The position numbers were made by a program, and so were the translations under genes. Positions 17,645-26,754 of a stretch of 64,000 nt of DNA are shown here, piece after piece. The notes under the pieces were generated by a model. The model saw nothing but the letters and a program-made list of their open reading frames with translations. It made no database searches and was not told the origin of the DNA. Where the stretch lies: NCBI GenBank assembly GCA_028285345.1, contig JANQPT010000038.1, positions 62,001 through 126,000 of the forward strand, written 5' to 3'. Each line of letters opens with the position of its first letter. Position 1 is the first letter of the stretch. This DNA is from Planctomycetales bacterium (GTDB lineage: Bacteria > Planctomycetota > Planctomycetia > Planctomycetales > Planctomycetaceae).

Positions 17645-18640
17645 CTATTGTTGGCTCGCTGCCGGGAATTCGACCAGGACTTTCAGCGCCCCGTCGGTCC
17701 GGTTCAAGAAGACCTCATACGCCTCTTGGATCTTCTCCAGAGGAAATCGGTGCGTGATGATCGGTGAGACGTCGATGCGGCCTTCGGAGATCCACCTCAT
17801 CGCCAGCGGGAAATCGCGGTCGAAGTCCGGCTCAACGCTGGTGTAGACGGTGAGGTTCTTTCGCCAAAGTTTGTGCCAGTTGACATCGTGGATCTGTTCG
17901 GGCGGGACGCCGAAATACAGAATTTGGCCGAATTTCCGGCTCAGCTCGATACAGAGATTCAGCGTCTGGTCCTTGTGGCCGACCGCTTCAATCACCAAAT
18001 CGGGCAACTCGCCGCCCAGAATTCTTTGCACCGCGCTGACCGGATCTTCAACGGCGTTGCAGACGGTCGCTGTGGCGCCCATGCGGGGGCTGGTCTTGAG
18101 GCGCGATTCGAGCAGGTCGATGCCGATCACTTCGCGGACACCCAGATTGTGCAGAGCGGCGTTGAAGAGCTGTCCGATCGGTCCCTGACCGACGACGGCG
18201 ACGTTCATATCCAGCAGATGCGGGATCTTGCGGAGTGCATAAATCACCGTCCCCAGCGGCTGGGCGATCAGGGCATGTTCGGGATGCGGGCGGTCGTCGA
18301 GATGGATCGTGCGGTTTTCGCTGTTGCAGTACCGCTCGAAAAAACCGAGTTGATCGACCGGAACCGTGAGCACTTGCTCCTCCTTATGGAATTTGGTTCC
18401 GTTGGTGTCGACGACGCGGCCGATCATTTCGTGCAGCGAATGCCCCACATCGCGGGGAAATTCGGTCGGCTCACCGTTGAATTCGCCGTCGAAGAACGGC
18501 AAGTCCGATCCGCAGAGGCAGGTGTAGTGCGGCTCGAACAGAATCTGCGGCGCCCCGTCCGGTCCCAGGCCGTTAAGCTGCGGTTCGGGGATGTCAATCA
18601 GTTCGATACGTTGATGGGCGACAATGTGGCCGGCTAACAC
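17645..18640 (-). CDS. Zinc-type medium-chain alcohol dehydrogenase
   Basis: 331 aa. The catalytic zinc ligands are visible as Cys in TCLCGSD and His in DVGHSLHEM; the structural-zinc lobe with four cysteines is missing. The Rossmann motif VAVVGQGPIGQ and the acidic strand end IGID indicate NAD. It oxidises an alcohol or polyol; the substrate cannot be told. The start is a GTG at 18640 with GAGGAA about eight bases upstream. The next gene (YwqG-like) begins 19 bp downstream. It is divergent from an exported isomerase-like gene across a hairpin-rich gap. Confidence 0.88.
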   Translation of the reverse strand: MLAGHIVAHQRIELIDIPEPQLNGLGPDGAPQILFEPHYTCLCGSDLPFFDGEFNGEPTEFPRDVGHSLHEMIGRVVDTNGTKFHKEEQVLTVPVDQLGFFERYCNSENRTIHLDDRPHPEHALIAQPLGTVIYALRKIPHLLDMNVAVVGQGPIGQLFNAALHNLGVREVIGIDLLESRLKTSPRMGATATVCNAVEDPVSAVQRILGGELPDLVIEAVGHKDQTLNLCIELSRKFGQILYFGVPPEQIHDVNWHKLWRKNLTVYTSVEPDFDRDFPLAMRWISEGRIDVSPIITHRFPLEKIQEAYEVFLNRTDGALKVLVEFPAASQQ

Positions 18641-18967
18641 AGGTTGGTTCCTCTTTGTTGTTTAAAGTCTTCGACAGTTGCTTCCACTCACTCAAAATCG
18701 GGTGGCCGCGATGGCGTAGCCATCGGGGTGCCGCAGGCACAGGAGGCCGCAATTTCCCCATTCCCCATCTGGCGGTACCGCAAAATCCTTTCACGTAGCA
18801 ACTGCAGCCTCTTGCAGGCTTCGCCTGCCCCGATTGCTGCCGCAATCGCGGCCGCCCAGTTGCTTCCCCGGCAGCGACCGGCTGTTGACCGCTGCTAGTC
18901 CGTATTGTAGCGTGAACTCATCGCAAGTTTGATCCTGACCATGCACTTTGCAGGAAAGCAAATACCC
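18641..18967. other. Divergent intergenic region rich in small hairpins
   Basis: 327 bp between the divergent dehydrogenase and isomerase genes. It has four short perfect hairpins with 3-4-nt loops: GATGGC/GCCATC (18710-18724), GTGCC/GGCAC (18728-18740), GCAGGC/GCCTGC (18814-18828) and GATTGC/GCAATC (18832-18847). No gene is evident. Confidence 0.5.
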
Positions 18968-19852
18968 ATGTCAACCATCGATCGCCGGGCGTTTCTGGGG
19001 ACCGCTGCCGCTGCGGGTATCGTGACCGCTACTTCGGCGTCGGCTGCAGAAGATCACAGCCGGCTGGGCCGGACGACGCATACGAAATTCGCAGTCAACG
19101 TCGAGATGTGGTGGCGGAAGCTGCCGTTTTTAGAGCGGATCAAACAGGCCGCAGCCCTGGGGTTTCCTGCGTATGAGTTCTGGCCCTGGCAGCGGCAGGA
19201 TATTGACGCTGTCGCCGCACTGAGCAATGAATTGGGGATCGAGTGTGCCCAGTTCACCGCCTGGGGTTTCAAACCAGGCATGAACGATCCCAAGAACCAC
19301 GCCGAGTTCGTCAAGAAAATCGAAGAGGGCTGCGCCGTTGCCAAGAAACTGCGGTGCAAGAAGATGACGGTTGTCGGGGGCAACGACCAGCCGGGAATGA
19401 CGCAGCCGCAAATGCACGCCAACATCATCAAGGGCCTCAAATTGGCCGCCCCGATCGCCGAAGCACAGGACGTGATGTTGATTCTGGAGCCGATGAACAT
19501 CCGCGTCGACCACAAAGGGCATAGCCTGTACGGCAGCGCGCCGGCGATCCGCATCTGTGAGGAGGTCGGTTCATCGCATGTGAAGATCAACTGGGATCTG
19601 TATCACATGCAAATCACGGAGGGGGATCTCTGCGGGCATCTCCGCGAAGGGATGAAAGCGGGCCAAATTGGCTACCTGCAACTGGCCGACCACCCCGGCC
19701 GCAACGAACCGGGCACCGGCGAAGTGCACTATAATCGCGTCCTCAAGGAGGCCTACGACCTGGGCTACCGGGACTACGTCGGCCTGGAATGCCGCCCAAG
19801 AACAACCGAACTGGCCGCCGCCAAGGGAGTTGCGGCAGCAGACGTTTGGTGA
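18968..19852 (+). CDS. Exported hydroxypyruvate isomerase-like TIM barrel (Tat substrate)
   Basis: 294 aa. The N-terminus MSTIDRRAFLG with an Ala-rich hydrophobic stretch is a twin-arginine signal (RR at 6-7). The rest is a sugar isomerase/epimerase TIM barrel of the Hyi type: Glu174 (LILEPMN), Asp210 (KINWDLYH), Gln238 (YLQLADHPGRNEPG) and Glu274 (GLECRP) have the spacing of the family's metal ligands. Hyi interconverts hydroxypyruvate and tartronate semialdehyde, but exported planctomycete members probably act on other sugars. AGGAAAG upstream of the ATG at 18968 sets the start, 13 codons into the open frame. Confidence 0.88.
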   Translation: MSTIDRRAFLGTAAAAGIVTATSASAAEDHSRLGRTTHTKFAVNVEMWWRKLPFLERIKQAAALGFPAYEFWPWQRQDIDAVAALSNELGIECAQFTAWGFKPGMNDPKNHAEFVKKIEEGCAVAKKLRCKKMTVVGGNDQPGMTQPQMHANIIKGLKLAAPIAEAQDVMLILEPMNIRVDHKGHSLYGSAPAIRICEEVGSSHVKINWDLYHMQITEGDLCGHLREGMKAGQIGYLQLADHPGRNEPGTGEVHYNRVLKEAYDLGYRDYVGLECRPRTTELAAAKGVAAADVW

Positions 19853-19989
19853 CCGGAAACAGTTGGCGGATCAAGACTTCTTTGCAACTGCTAGGCGGCG
19901 TGGTAAACTGCAGATTCGGATGTCGATCTCATTTGTCGCTGACAGGTTGGCACTACGATCGAGGCCGCGATTAGTCTGAGGAGTCAGCT

Positions 19990-21930
19990 GTGACACGCAG
20001 CGGGCTGAAAGTTCGCAACACGAAAACCCTCCGCGAGAGCCCCACTGCGCGCGATGAGCCGGTCTATCCCCGTCGCAAATGGAGCGACGCGCTGGCGCGT
20101 GCCGGTGATCGGCGGGCTTGGTTCGTAAGCTTGTTGTTTCACCTGGGACTGCTGATCCTACTGGGCAGCGTGACGTACGTCGCTTCGGTCGAGTTTCGAG
20201 CGCCGGAGATTGACAGCACTGTCGCTCCGCAAAAGGTCGACCGCCAATTTGAAACGGTGCTCAGCGCCGACGCCATCGGCAACCAATCGGACATGCAAAC
20301 CGATTCCAACTCGGCCGCCGTCGCGGAATTCTCCGGTGAGAGCTCGCGGACGAATTTCGTTAAGCCGCAACAAACCGTCACCGAATCTGATTTTCGGCTG
20401 CCGGAAGTCGTCGAAGAGATTTCCCTCGCGGAATTGTCGCAGCGGATCGACATCCGGGGCGAATCGTCGCAGATGGTCGGCGGCGTCGACGGCGCCTTGG
20501 ACCGGCTCGTGGCGGAGATTCGGCAATCACTCGAAGAGCGGAAGACGCTCGTCATTTGGCTGTTTGATGCGTCGGGATCGTTAAAGAAGCGCCGTAGCGC
20601 TATCGCGGACCGTTTTGAGAGCATCTATGCGCAGTTGGGAGAGCTGCAGCAGTCAAACGATCCCCCGCTGAAGACCGTCGTCGCGTCATTTGGAAAGTCC
20701 TACCAGTTTCTGACAGATAAACCGGTGGATGACGTCACCGATTCCGTGACCGCGATTCGCAATATCGAAATGGATGACTCCGGCGAGGAACAGGTTTTCT
20801 CCGCTGTATCGGCGGCCGCAAAAAAATACTACAAGTACCGCACACGTGCCGGTTACAACATCATGCAGGTGATCGTAACCGATGAGCGCGGTGACGACGA
20901 ACAACTGCTCGACGGCGCAATCCAATTCAACCGCCGCTACGGCATACGCACGTATTGCATCGGAAACGCCTCGATGTTCGGCCGGGAATTGGGTTATGTG
21001 ACCTGGACTTACTCCGACAACTCGACGAAAGAGTTTCCCGTCAAACAGGGACCGGAAACGGCGATGGCGGAGCGGCTCCGGCTGTCGTTTTGGGGCGGTC
21101 GCGGGGTCGGACGCATCTCGTCAGGACATGGACCGTATGCGTTAACGAGGTTGTGTGCCGAGACGGGTGGTCTGTACCTCATTCCCGACGACGTGCGGGG
21201 CGCAAAATTCGATCCGGCCATCATGCGCAGTTATCAGCCCGATTATCTGTCCCGCGCGGAGTATGAGCGGCGATTGAAGCAGAATCGTGCTAAAGGCGCG
21301 CTGGTGCGTGCCGCCGCGCTGACGCGCGACGAGCGGGAGGGTGTGATTCGCGTCCCCCGCACGGCGTTTCGCGCCGACAACGATACGATCCTCAGACGTC
21401 AAATGACCGACGCGCAGAAGCCGATGGCCAAGTTGACGTATCAGTTGGACCAGTTGCTGATGCTGTTGGAAGTGGGCGAGAAAGACCGCGCCAAAGTCAA
21501 CGAACCTCGCTGGCGGGCAGGATACGACCTGGCCATGGGCCGCGCACTGGCAATGAAAGTTCGCAGTTTGGGGTACAACTCAGTGTTGGCGGAGATGAAG
21601 AGCCAGCCGAAGAAATTCAGTGACCCAACGAGTGATCAGTGGGTGTTAGCCCCCTCGGAAAAGATCATTTCGGGGGCGCGCGTCAAGAAGTTGGCAGATA
21701 AAGCGCGGATGTATCTGACGCGGGTTGTCGACGAGCATCCCCGCACGCCGTGGGGCTTGCTCGCTGAACGCGAGCTGTCTCAACCGCTGGGTTGGGAGTG
21801 GAAGGAACGAACGGTCGGCTACGCACAGATCGAGCAACGGCAGCGACAACAGCAAAACCAACCCCCACCAGACGATCAGGCGCGCCAGCGTCGCGCGCAA
21901 ATACAGCGCGACGGGCCAAAGGGACTGTAA
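19990..21930 (+). CDS. TonB-like anchored vWA-domain protein (1)
   Basis: 646 aa from a GTG with GAGGAG six bases upstream. A cytoplasmic basic segment is followed by one membrane helix (about 43-64) that contains Ser47-x3-His51, the S-x3-H signature of TonB and TolA. After a polar linker comes a von Willebrand A domain whose metal site is D193-A-S-G-S197 (VIWLFDASGS), then a helical C-terminal half and a Gln-rich tail. The bulk should be periplasmic. The next gene, 73 bp downstream, encodes a paralogue with the same plan. The S-x3-H helix suggests it is driven by an ExbB/ExbD motor; the closest is at 13.2-15.2 kb. Confidence 0.85.
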   Translation: MTRSGLKVRNTKTLRESPTARDEPVYPRRKWSDALARAGDRRAWFVSLLFHLGLLILLGSVTYVASVEFRAPEIDSTVAPQKVDRQFETVLSADAIGNQSDMQTDSNSAAVAEFSGESSRTNFVKPQQTVTESDFRLPEVVEEISLAELSQRIDIRGESSQMVGGVDGALDRLVAEIRQSLEERKTLVIWLFDASGSLKKRRSAIADRFESIYAQLGELQQSNDPPLKTVVASFGKSYQFLTDKPVDDVTDSVTAIRNIEMDDSGEEQVFSAVSAAAKKYYKYRTRAGYNIMQVIVTDERGDDEQLLDGAIQFNRRYGIRTYCIGNASMFGRELGYVTWTYSDNSTKEFPVKQGPETAMAERLRLSFWGGRGVGRISSGHGPYALTRLCAETGGLYLIPDDVRGAKFDPAIMRSYQPDYLSRAEYERRLKQNRAKGALVRAAALTRDEREGVIRVPRTAFRADNDTILRRQMTDAQKPMAKLTYQLDQLLMLLEVGEKDRAKVNEPRWRAGYDLAMGRALAMKVRSLGYNSVLAEMKSQPKKFSDPTSDQWVLAPSEKIISGARVKKLADKARMYLTRVVDEHPRTPWGLLAERELSQPLGWEWKERTVGYAQIEQRQRQQQNQPPPDDQARQRRAQIQRDGPKGL

Positions 21931-22003
21931 ACTGGATTTTTGATCATCCAGTCGTGTTCGATGACTGGCCAACAAGCACTTCACATTTCAGCCTGACCCG
22001 ACC

Positions 22004-23869
22004 ATGGTTCAAAAACGCGAAGCTTCGGCTCTGATCACCTCGCTGGCGGTTCATGCGATGATTCTTGCCGCGCTGTTTATGGTGCAATATGCCGTCGCGC
22101 AGCAGGTCGAGGATATCGACATCGAAACGTCGTTCGAGGAACGTGAGCGGCACATTCTCGATTATCAAAAGGATATGCCGAGTGAAACCGACATCGCTGT
22201 GACGGCGACCGACCTTTCCGGGGGCCAAGTGACCGGCGAGACGGGCGGCAACGCGACCAGCCAACGGATGCAACAGCAATTGGCCGATGCGGTGACGCTG
22301 AAGAATCCCGATTTTCGAGTTCCCAGCGGCCCGGAGTCCCTTGGGTTGGACATCCTGGGCGACCTGCTGCCTGTCGGCGACATGAACGGCGAGACTGGTG
22401 TCGCCGTCGAAGGCTATGGCGCAGCTATGAGCCGGCTCACGAAGGAGTTCAAACGGTTGATGCGGAGTAACCGCCTCCTGGTTGTGTGGTTGTTCGATGA
22501 ATCCGACAGCATGAAGAACGACCAAAAGGAAATCCGCGATGAGTTCCACAAGGTTTACGAGGAACTGGGGATCCTCCGCAAACAAAGAAAGCCGGCCCAA
22601 AAGGGAAAGGAGATCCTCCTGACCGCGGTCCACAGCTTCGGCAAGGGAACGACGGAATTGACGAAGCCGACGCCGATTGAAAACAAGGTCAAAGCCGCGA
22701 TCGACAAGATCGCCGTCGACGAGAGCGGCGAAGAAAACATGTGCGGCGCTATCAGTGAAATCGTCGACAAGTACTCCAAAGTCGCCAATCGTTCGGGCCG
22801 CCGGCTCGTCGTGATTGTCGTCACCGACGAGTCCGGTGATGACGGTGAGCAGTTCGACCTCATGCTGGCCAAAGTCAAGAAGAGCCGAGCTCCCTGTTAT
22901 ATCTTGAGCCGCGAGTCCATTTTCGGATATCCCTACGCTCACATTCGCTGGAAGGATCCCAAATTCGGCCTGACGCATTGGTTGCGAATTCATCGCGGGC
23001 CGGAGACAGCCTATCCCGAAGCGATACAATACGACGGCCTCCACGGGCGCTGGGACGCGCAGTCAGCCGGTTTCGGCCCGTACGAACAGGTCCGGCTGGC
23101 CAAGGAATCGGGCGGAATCTTCTTCCTGCTCCCCAGCGAAGAAGAGAACCTGGTCACTGTGCAGGAGCACAAGCAGCGAAAATACGACTTCGACTCGATG
23201 CGGGAGTATATCCCGTTATTGATGTCCCGGCAGGACTACACCGCCGAGAGGGACGCCAGCACGTTTCGCAGGACGATCTGGGAGGTGATCGTTAAGCTCA
23301 ATCCGCACCTCGACACGGAACTGCAAATTCGGGAGCGCTGGTACAGCGGCGATCATGAGGAATTTCGCCAGGAGGGCGAACAGTTTTTTAACCGCGCGTT
23401 GAGGGCGATGAGCATGCTCAACGAAGCGGTCACCACGTTGGAAGACATTAAGGGGCTGCGCGAGAAAGAGGGCTCGACCCGCTGGCGGGCCAATTACGAT
23501 CTGGCCCTGGCGCAGGTGCTCGCCTATCGCGTAAGGCTGTTTCAGTTCCTGCTGGCAATGGACCAGCATGTCAAAGATTTCCCCGACTTCAAGAATCCGA
23601 AGAACAACCGTTGGAGCCTTCGCCGCCGCCCGGTGATGCTGGAGCCGGACGAAAAGCAGATCAAGCAAACCAAGGTCGACATGGAGGAGCTCATCAAGCA
23701 GCAGCTCGCCGCTGAAGAACAGTTTCGCTACGTCGTCTATGCCCACAAAGGGACCCCGTGGGCCTATCGCGCGCAGTATGAACTGCGTCAGGGGTTTGGG
23801 ATGGAATTCTACGAAGACTTCCGCGATCCCCGTTACGATGAGTTAGACTTCGAGCTGCCGAAGCAGTAG
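22004..23869 (+). CDS. TonB-like anchored vWA-domain protein (2)
   Basis: 621 aa, paralogue of the preceding gene. The single N-terminal helix (about 10-29, SALITSLAVHAMILAALFMV) has Ser13-x3-His17, again the TonB/TolA signature. The vWA metal motif is D165-E-S-D-S169 (VVWLFDESDS), satisfying DxSxS. The two proteins share the segments around IRDEF..VYEEL / IADRFESIYAQL, VTDE(R/S)GDDGEQ, the ESIFG-like strand, RxGPETA and the WRANYDLALAQVLAYR helix. The second Shine-Dalgarno is weak, so translation may depend on the upstream gene. Convergent with the symporter gene. Confidence 0.85.
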   Translation: MVQKREASALITSLAVHAMILAALFMVQYAVAQQVEDIDIETSFEERERHILDYQKDMPSETDIAVTATDLSGGQVTGETGGNATSQRMQQQLADAVTLKNPDFRVPSGPESLGLDILGDLLPVGDMNGETGVAVEGYGAAMSRLTKEFKRLMRSNRLLVVWLFDESDSMKNDQKEIRDEFHKVYEELGILRKQRKPAQKGKEILLTAVHSFGKGTTELTKPTPIENKVKAAIDKIAVDESGEENMCGAISEIVDKYSKVANRSGRRLVVIVVTDESGDDGEQFDLMLAKVKKSRAPCYILSRESIFGYPYAHIRWKDPKFGLTHWLRIHRGPETAYPEAIQYDGLHGRWDAQSAGFGPYEQVRLAKESGGIFFLLPSEEENLVTVQEHKQRKYDFDSMREYIPLLMSRQDYTAERDASTFRRTIWEVIVKLNPHLDTELQIRERWYSGDHEEFRQEGEQFFNRALRAMSMLNEAVTTLEDIKGLREKEGSTRWRANYDLALAQVLAYRVRLFQFLLAMDQHVKDFPDFKNPKNNRWSLRRRPVMLEPDEKQIKQTKVDMEELIKQQLAAEEQFRYVVYAHKGTPWAYRAQYELRQGFGMEFYEDFRDPRYDELDFELPKQ

Positions 23870-23897
23870 GCTCGTTTTCTGCGGCCTGCGCCGCACA

Positions 23898-24896
23898 TCA
23901 CATGACGTCGTCCGACTCATCCGGTGGCGCACGCAGCGCCCAGCGGTCCGCGATCGCGGTGTCGATGAAGAGTTGCGACGCGTGGTACATCAGCATCGGG
24001 AACACGGCGAATGGATAGCCGCCCAGCATTGTCGGATCGGTCGCGATATAGACGCCGATAGGGAGCGTCTTTTGACTGCCGGCGAACGCGACCGCGACCG
24101 CGTCTTTGCGGGAGAAGCCCAACAGATTTGACAATGTATAGCCGGCGGACAAACTCGCCAGATGAATCGCGATGCAGCTGCCCCAGACCATAAACACCGC
24201 TGCCAACGGCATCTCACTCTTGGCGCCCGCCAAGTTTCCGCCGGCCGTCAGCGCCCCGAACAGGACGAGTACTAAGATCAAGGACTGTGCCACTGCTCCA
24301 ATGGCGACTTTGGACTTTGTCGCAAACTTGGCGACGCGGGGTACGGCTCTCAGCAACTGTCCCGCCGTACAGGGGATGAGCACAGCTTCGACCAACCGCT
24401 GAACCATGCTCATTCGATCCAGGTCCGCCACCGCGGATCCGACCGCCAAGTTGATCCAAAACGGAGTCACCGCAAAACACAACCCGTTCGTGGTCAACGT
24501 CACCAGCAAGGAAACAGCGTCGTTGCCTTTCGCTTTGCGCGTCCAGACCGACGCAGCCGCCATCGTACAGGGAACACTGCCGGCGATCATCAGCCCGTAA
24601 CGGAAATCGGCCGTCAATTGGATCGACATCAGCCCCCACGCTGCCAGCGGGATCGCCGCGTAGTTCAGCGCGACCGCCGTCACCACCGGCGACGGGGCAC
24701 GAAACGACTTGCGTAACTGCCCGCTGTCAAGCGTGACGGACATCAAAAACAGCACGCATGCGGTCAGCAGGCGGGGACGGAACAACCCTTTAATCTGGCT
24801 GACGTGATCCGGGGACGATGCTCCATACACCAGGCCGACGGAAATCATCACCAACAGGCCGATCAGAAACCATTTTTTGAGCAGGAATGCCTTCAT
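23898..24896 (-). CDS. Bile acid:sodium symporter-like (SBF) transporter
   Basis: 332 aa with about ten membrane helices. The layout and motifs (GLMIAGSVPCTMAAASVWT after the fifth helix, AFAGSQKTLPIGV near the end) match the SBF-like family, whose members exchange organic anions with sodium; the actual substrate is unknown. The gene is convergent with the second vWA gene (28 bp) and single. The region to its right holds the start of a creatininase-family gene in the other direction. Confidence 0.85.
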   Translation of the reverse strand: MKAFLLKKWFLIGLLVMISVGLVYGASSPDHVSQIKGLFRPRLLTACVLFLMSVTLDSGQLRKSFRAPSPVVTAVALNYAAIPLAAWGLMSIQLTADFRYGLMIAGSVPCTMAAASVWTRKAKGNDAVSLLVTLTTNGLCFAVTPFWINLAVGSAVADLDRMSMVQRLVEAVLIPCTAGQLLRAVPRVAKFATKSKVAIGAVAQSLILVLVLFGALTAGGNLAGAKSEMPLAAVFMVWGSCIAIHLASLSAGYTLSNLLGFSRKDAVAVAFAGSQKTLPIGVYIATDPTMLGGYPFAVFPMLMYHASQLFIDTAIADRWALRAPPDESDDVM

Positions 24897-25175
24897 ACTT
24901 GCCGGTTGACCCGAATGTATTCATCCTCGCATGCCGGTTCCATTTTTGGCGACGCGCCGAGAGTGCATGCGAACGGCACAGCGTAGGGCATCACCGGTCG
25001 CATTGCTACCCCGTGCCGCACGATCATGGTACAAGTGAATCCTTGGCGCGCCTCAACTCAAGCGTCCACCATCACGCCGAACAGACAGACCACGGCGGTG
25101 GTCCCGTCCCAAACGGCCGCAAGCGTTCGGCTTGGTATGACATCGCACGTGATCAAAATTGGGAGCACCGAATCA

Positions 25176-25982
25176 ATGGACGGCGAACCGATCAAATACC
25201 GCTACGACCATTACACATGGCCGGAAATCAAGGAACTCGTCCCGCGGCAGCCGGTCTGCATCATCAGCATCGGCTCAGTCGAAGATCACGGGCATCATCT
25301 GCCGCTGGACGTCGACAACTATTTGATCAGCCACATGGTCGAGGCGGTCGCCAAGCAGATCCCGGACGAAGTACTCTTACTTCCGCACGTGCCGTATGGA
25401 TTTGAGGATCACCACATGAGCTTTCCCGGCACCATCACGATTCAATCGCAGCATCTCGAGGCGTTCATGTTGGATATCACGCTCAGCTTGGCACATCACG
25501 GATTTCAGAAGATTCTGATTGCCGATGGTCACGGCAGCAACATGCCGATTCTCGATCTCGTCTGCCGCAAAACGATCATTCGATCCGATGCGCTGTGTGC
25601 GGCGTTTATCTGGCCGGGGTTAATCGCCAAGACGCTCAAGGAAACGCGCCGCAGCGAATATCCCGGAGGCATGTCGCACGCGGGCGAGTTGGAGACGGCC
25701 GTCTATCTCTATCTCAACGAGCAGGCGGTGCAGATGGACAAGGCGGAGCGCGACATCAACTTCCACGAGTCGAAATACTATTGGCACGACTTGGCGGGCG
25801 GCTCGCCAGTGCGGATGGTCGAGTGGTGGTCGCGGATCTCCAAAACCGGCACAATCGGCGACCCGGAATTAGCGACTCGGGAAAACGGCCGGCTGTGGTT
25901 CGATGCGACCGTGGAGAACATGATCGAGTTCATCCGCGAGTTTCGCGCGTTTGAGGTACGCGAAAAGAAAGATCTGCACTGA
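25176..25982 (+). CDS. Creatininase family amidohydrolase
   Basis: 268 aa. The metal ligands follow the creatininase/MftE pattern: SIGSVEDHGHHLPLDVD near residue 30, ADGHGSN near 120, and GMSHAGELETA near 170. Members open cyclic amides such as creatinine or N-formylated pyrimidine intermediates, or cleave peptide precursors; the substrate here is not evident. The frame is open to 25026, but GGGAG ten bases before the ATG at 25176 and alignment of MDGEPIKYRYDHYTW with family N-termini favour this start; the ATG at 25137 is an alternative. Confidence 0.85.
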   Translation: MDGEPIKYRYDHYTWPEIKELVPRQPVCIISIGSVEDHGHHLPLDVDNYLISHMVEAVAKQIPDEVLLLPHVPYGFEDHHMSFPGTITIQSQHLEAFMLDITLSLAHHGFQKILIADGHGSNMPILDLVCRKTIIRSDALCAAFIWPGLIAKTLKETRRSEYPGGMSHAGELETAVYLYLNEQAVQMDKAERDINFHESKYYWHDLAGGSPVRMVEWWSRISKTGTIGDPELATRENGRLWFDATVENMIEFIREFRAFEVREKKDLH

Positions 25983-26032
25983 TCGCGGCCCGTTGGCCGG
26001 GCAGTCCCAGCACGCGGAGCAACCCTGCCGCG

Positions 26033-26734
26033 TCAGAGGATCCCTTCCCCGAACCCGTCGTCGCTCTTCTTCGAACCGGCGGATTCCGAGACGGTGTCAT
26101 TTGCCGATTGCGGCTGTGATACGGATGTCGGCGGCTGAATTGTATTCGGGGGCCGATGGGGGGAACCGGGCGTTTGCTCTCCTGCCTCAATCCGATGCAC
26201 GCGATCTTCAGTTTCCGCGGCGGCCGCCGGTGTTTCGGTCGCGTCGACCGGCTCGGCGGGGGGTGGAGTCGAATCGGCTGGCTGGACTTCGGCATCATCA
26301 GCCAGCGCAGCGTAACTGTCTTCGCCGTAGTCGTCGTAGCGGCAGATGTAGCCCGGCTCGTTGGCGCGGACCAGTTCTTCGCTGAAGGCTTCCAGGACGC
26401 GGGTTTGGATCATTTCCCGGCAGCGGGAGTTGATGGGGTGCGCGATGTCGGCATACAATTTGGCGCGACCGTCGTCGTCCTTGGACGCGCGGTCTTCGCG
26501 AAGCTTAGCGCCGCACTGATTGCAGAACAATGCTCTGAGATGGTTTTTGGTATTACATTGCGGGCAATGGTCGGTCAGTTTGCGGCTGGGCATGGCCACA
26601 AACGATCCTTTAGCGCCCTCGATAATCTTCAAGTCACGGATGACAAAACAGGAGTCAAATGTAATCGAACAGAAGGCCTGTAGTCGTTCCTGCGGATCGT
26701 CCATCAATTTGATCCGGACTTCGGTGATTTCCAC
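26033..26734 (-). CDS. spoVG: SpoVG family protein with inserted zinc ribbon
   Basis: 233 aa, against about 85-100 in usual SpoVG. The SpoVG core is clear: [10 protein letters not shown] at the start, [28 protein letters not shown] (about 45-52) and [15 protein letters not shown] (about 96-110). Between the last two lies an insert with CPQC (57-60) and CNQC (71-74), a likely zinc ribbon. After residue 130 the protein is a long Pro/Ala/Glu/Ser-rich disordered tail. SpoVG is a nucleic-acid-binding regulator in Firmicutes and spirochaetes. The start is a GTG with AAGGAG seven bases upstream. It follows ispE by 20 bp, so the two form an operon. Confidence 0.9.
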   Translation of the reverse strand: MEITEVRIKLMDDPQERLQAFCSITFDSCFVIRDLKIIEGAKGSFVAMPSRKLTDHCPQCNTKNHLRALFCNQCGAKLREDRASKDDDGRAKLYADIAHPINSRCREMIQTRVLEAFSEELVRANEPGYICRYDDYGEDSYAALADDAEVQPADSTPPPAEPVDATETPAAAAETEDRVHRIEAGEQTPGSPHRPPNTIQPPTSVSQPQSANDTVSESAGSKKSDDGFGEGIL

Positions 26735-26754
26735 GGCCGTTCTCCTTCCATCTC

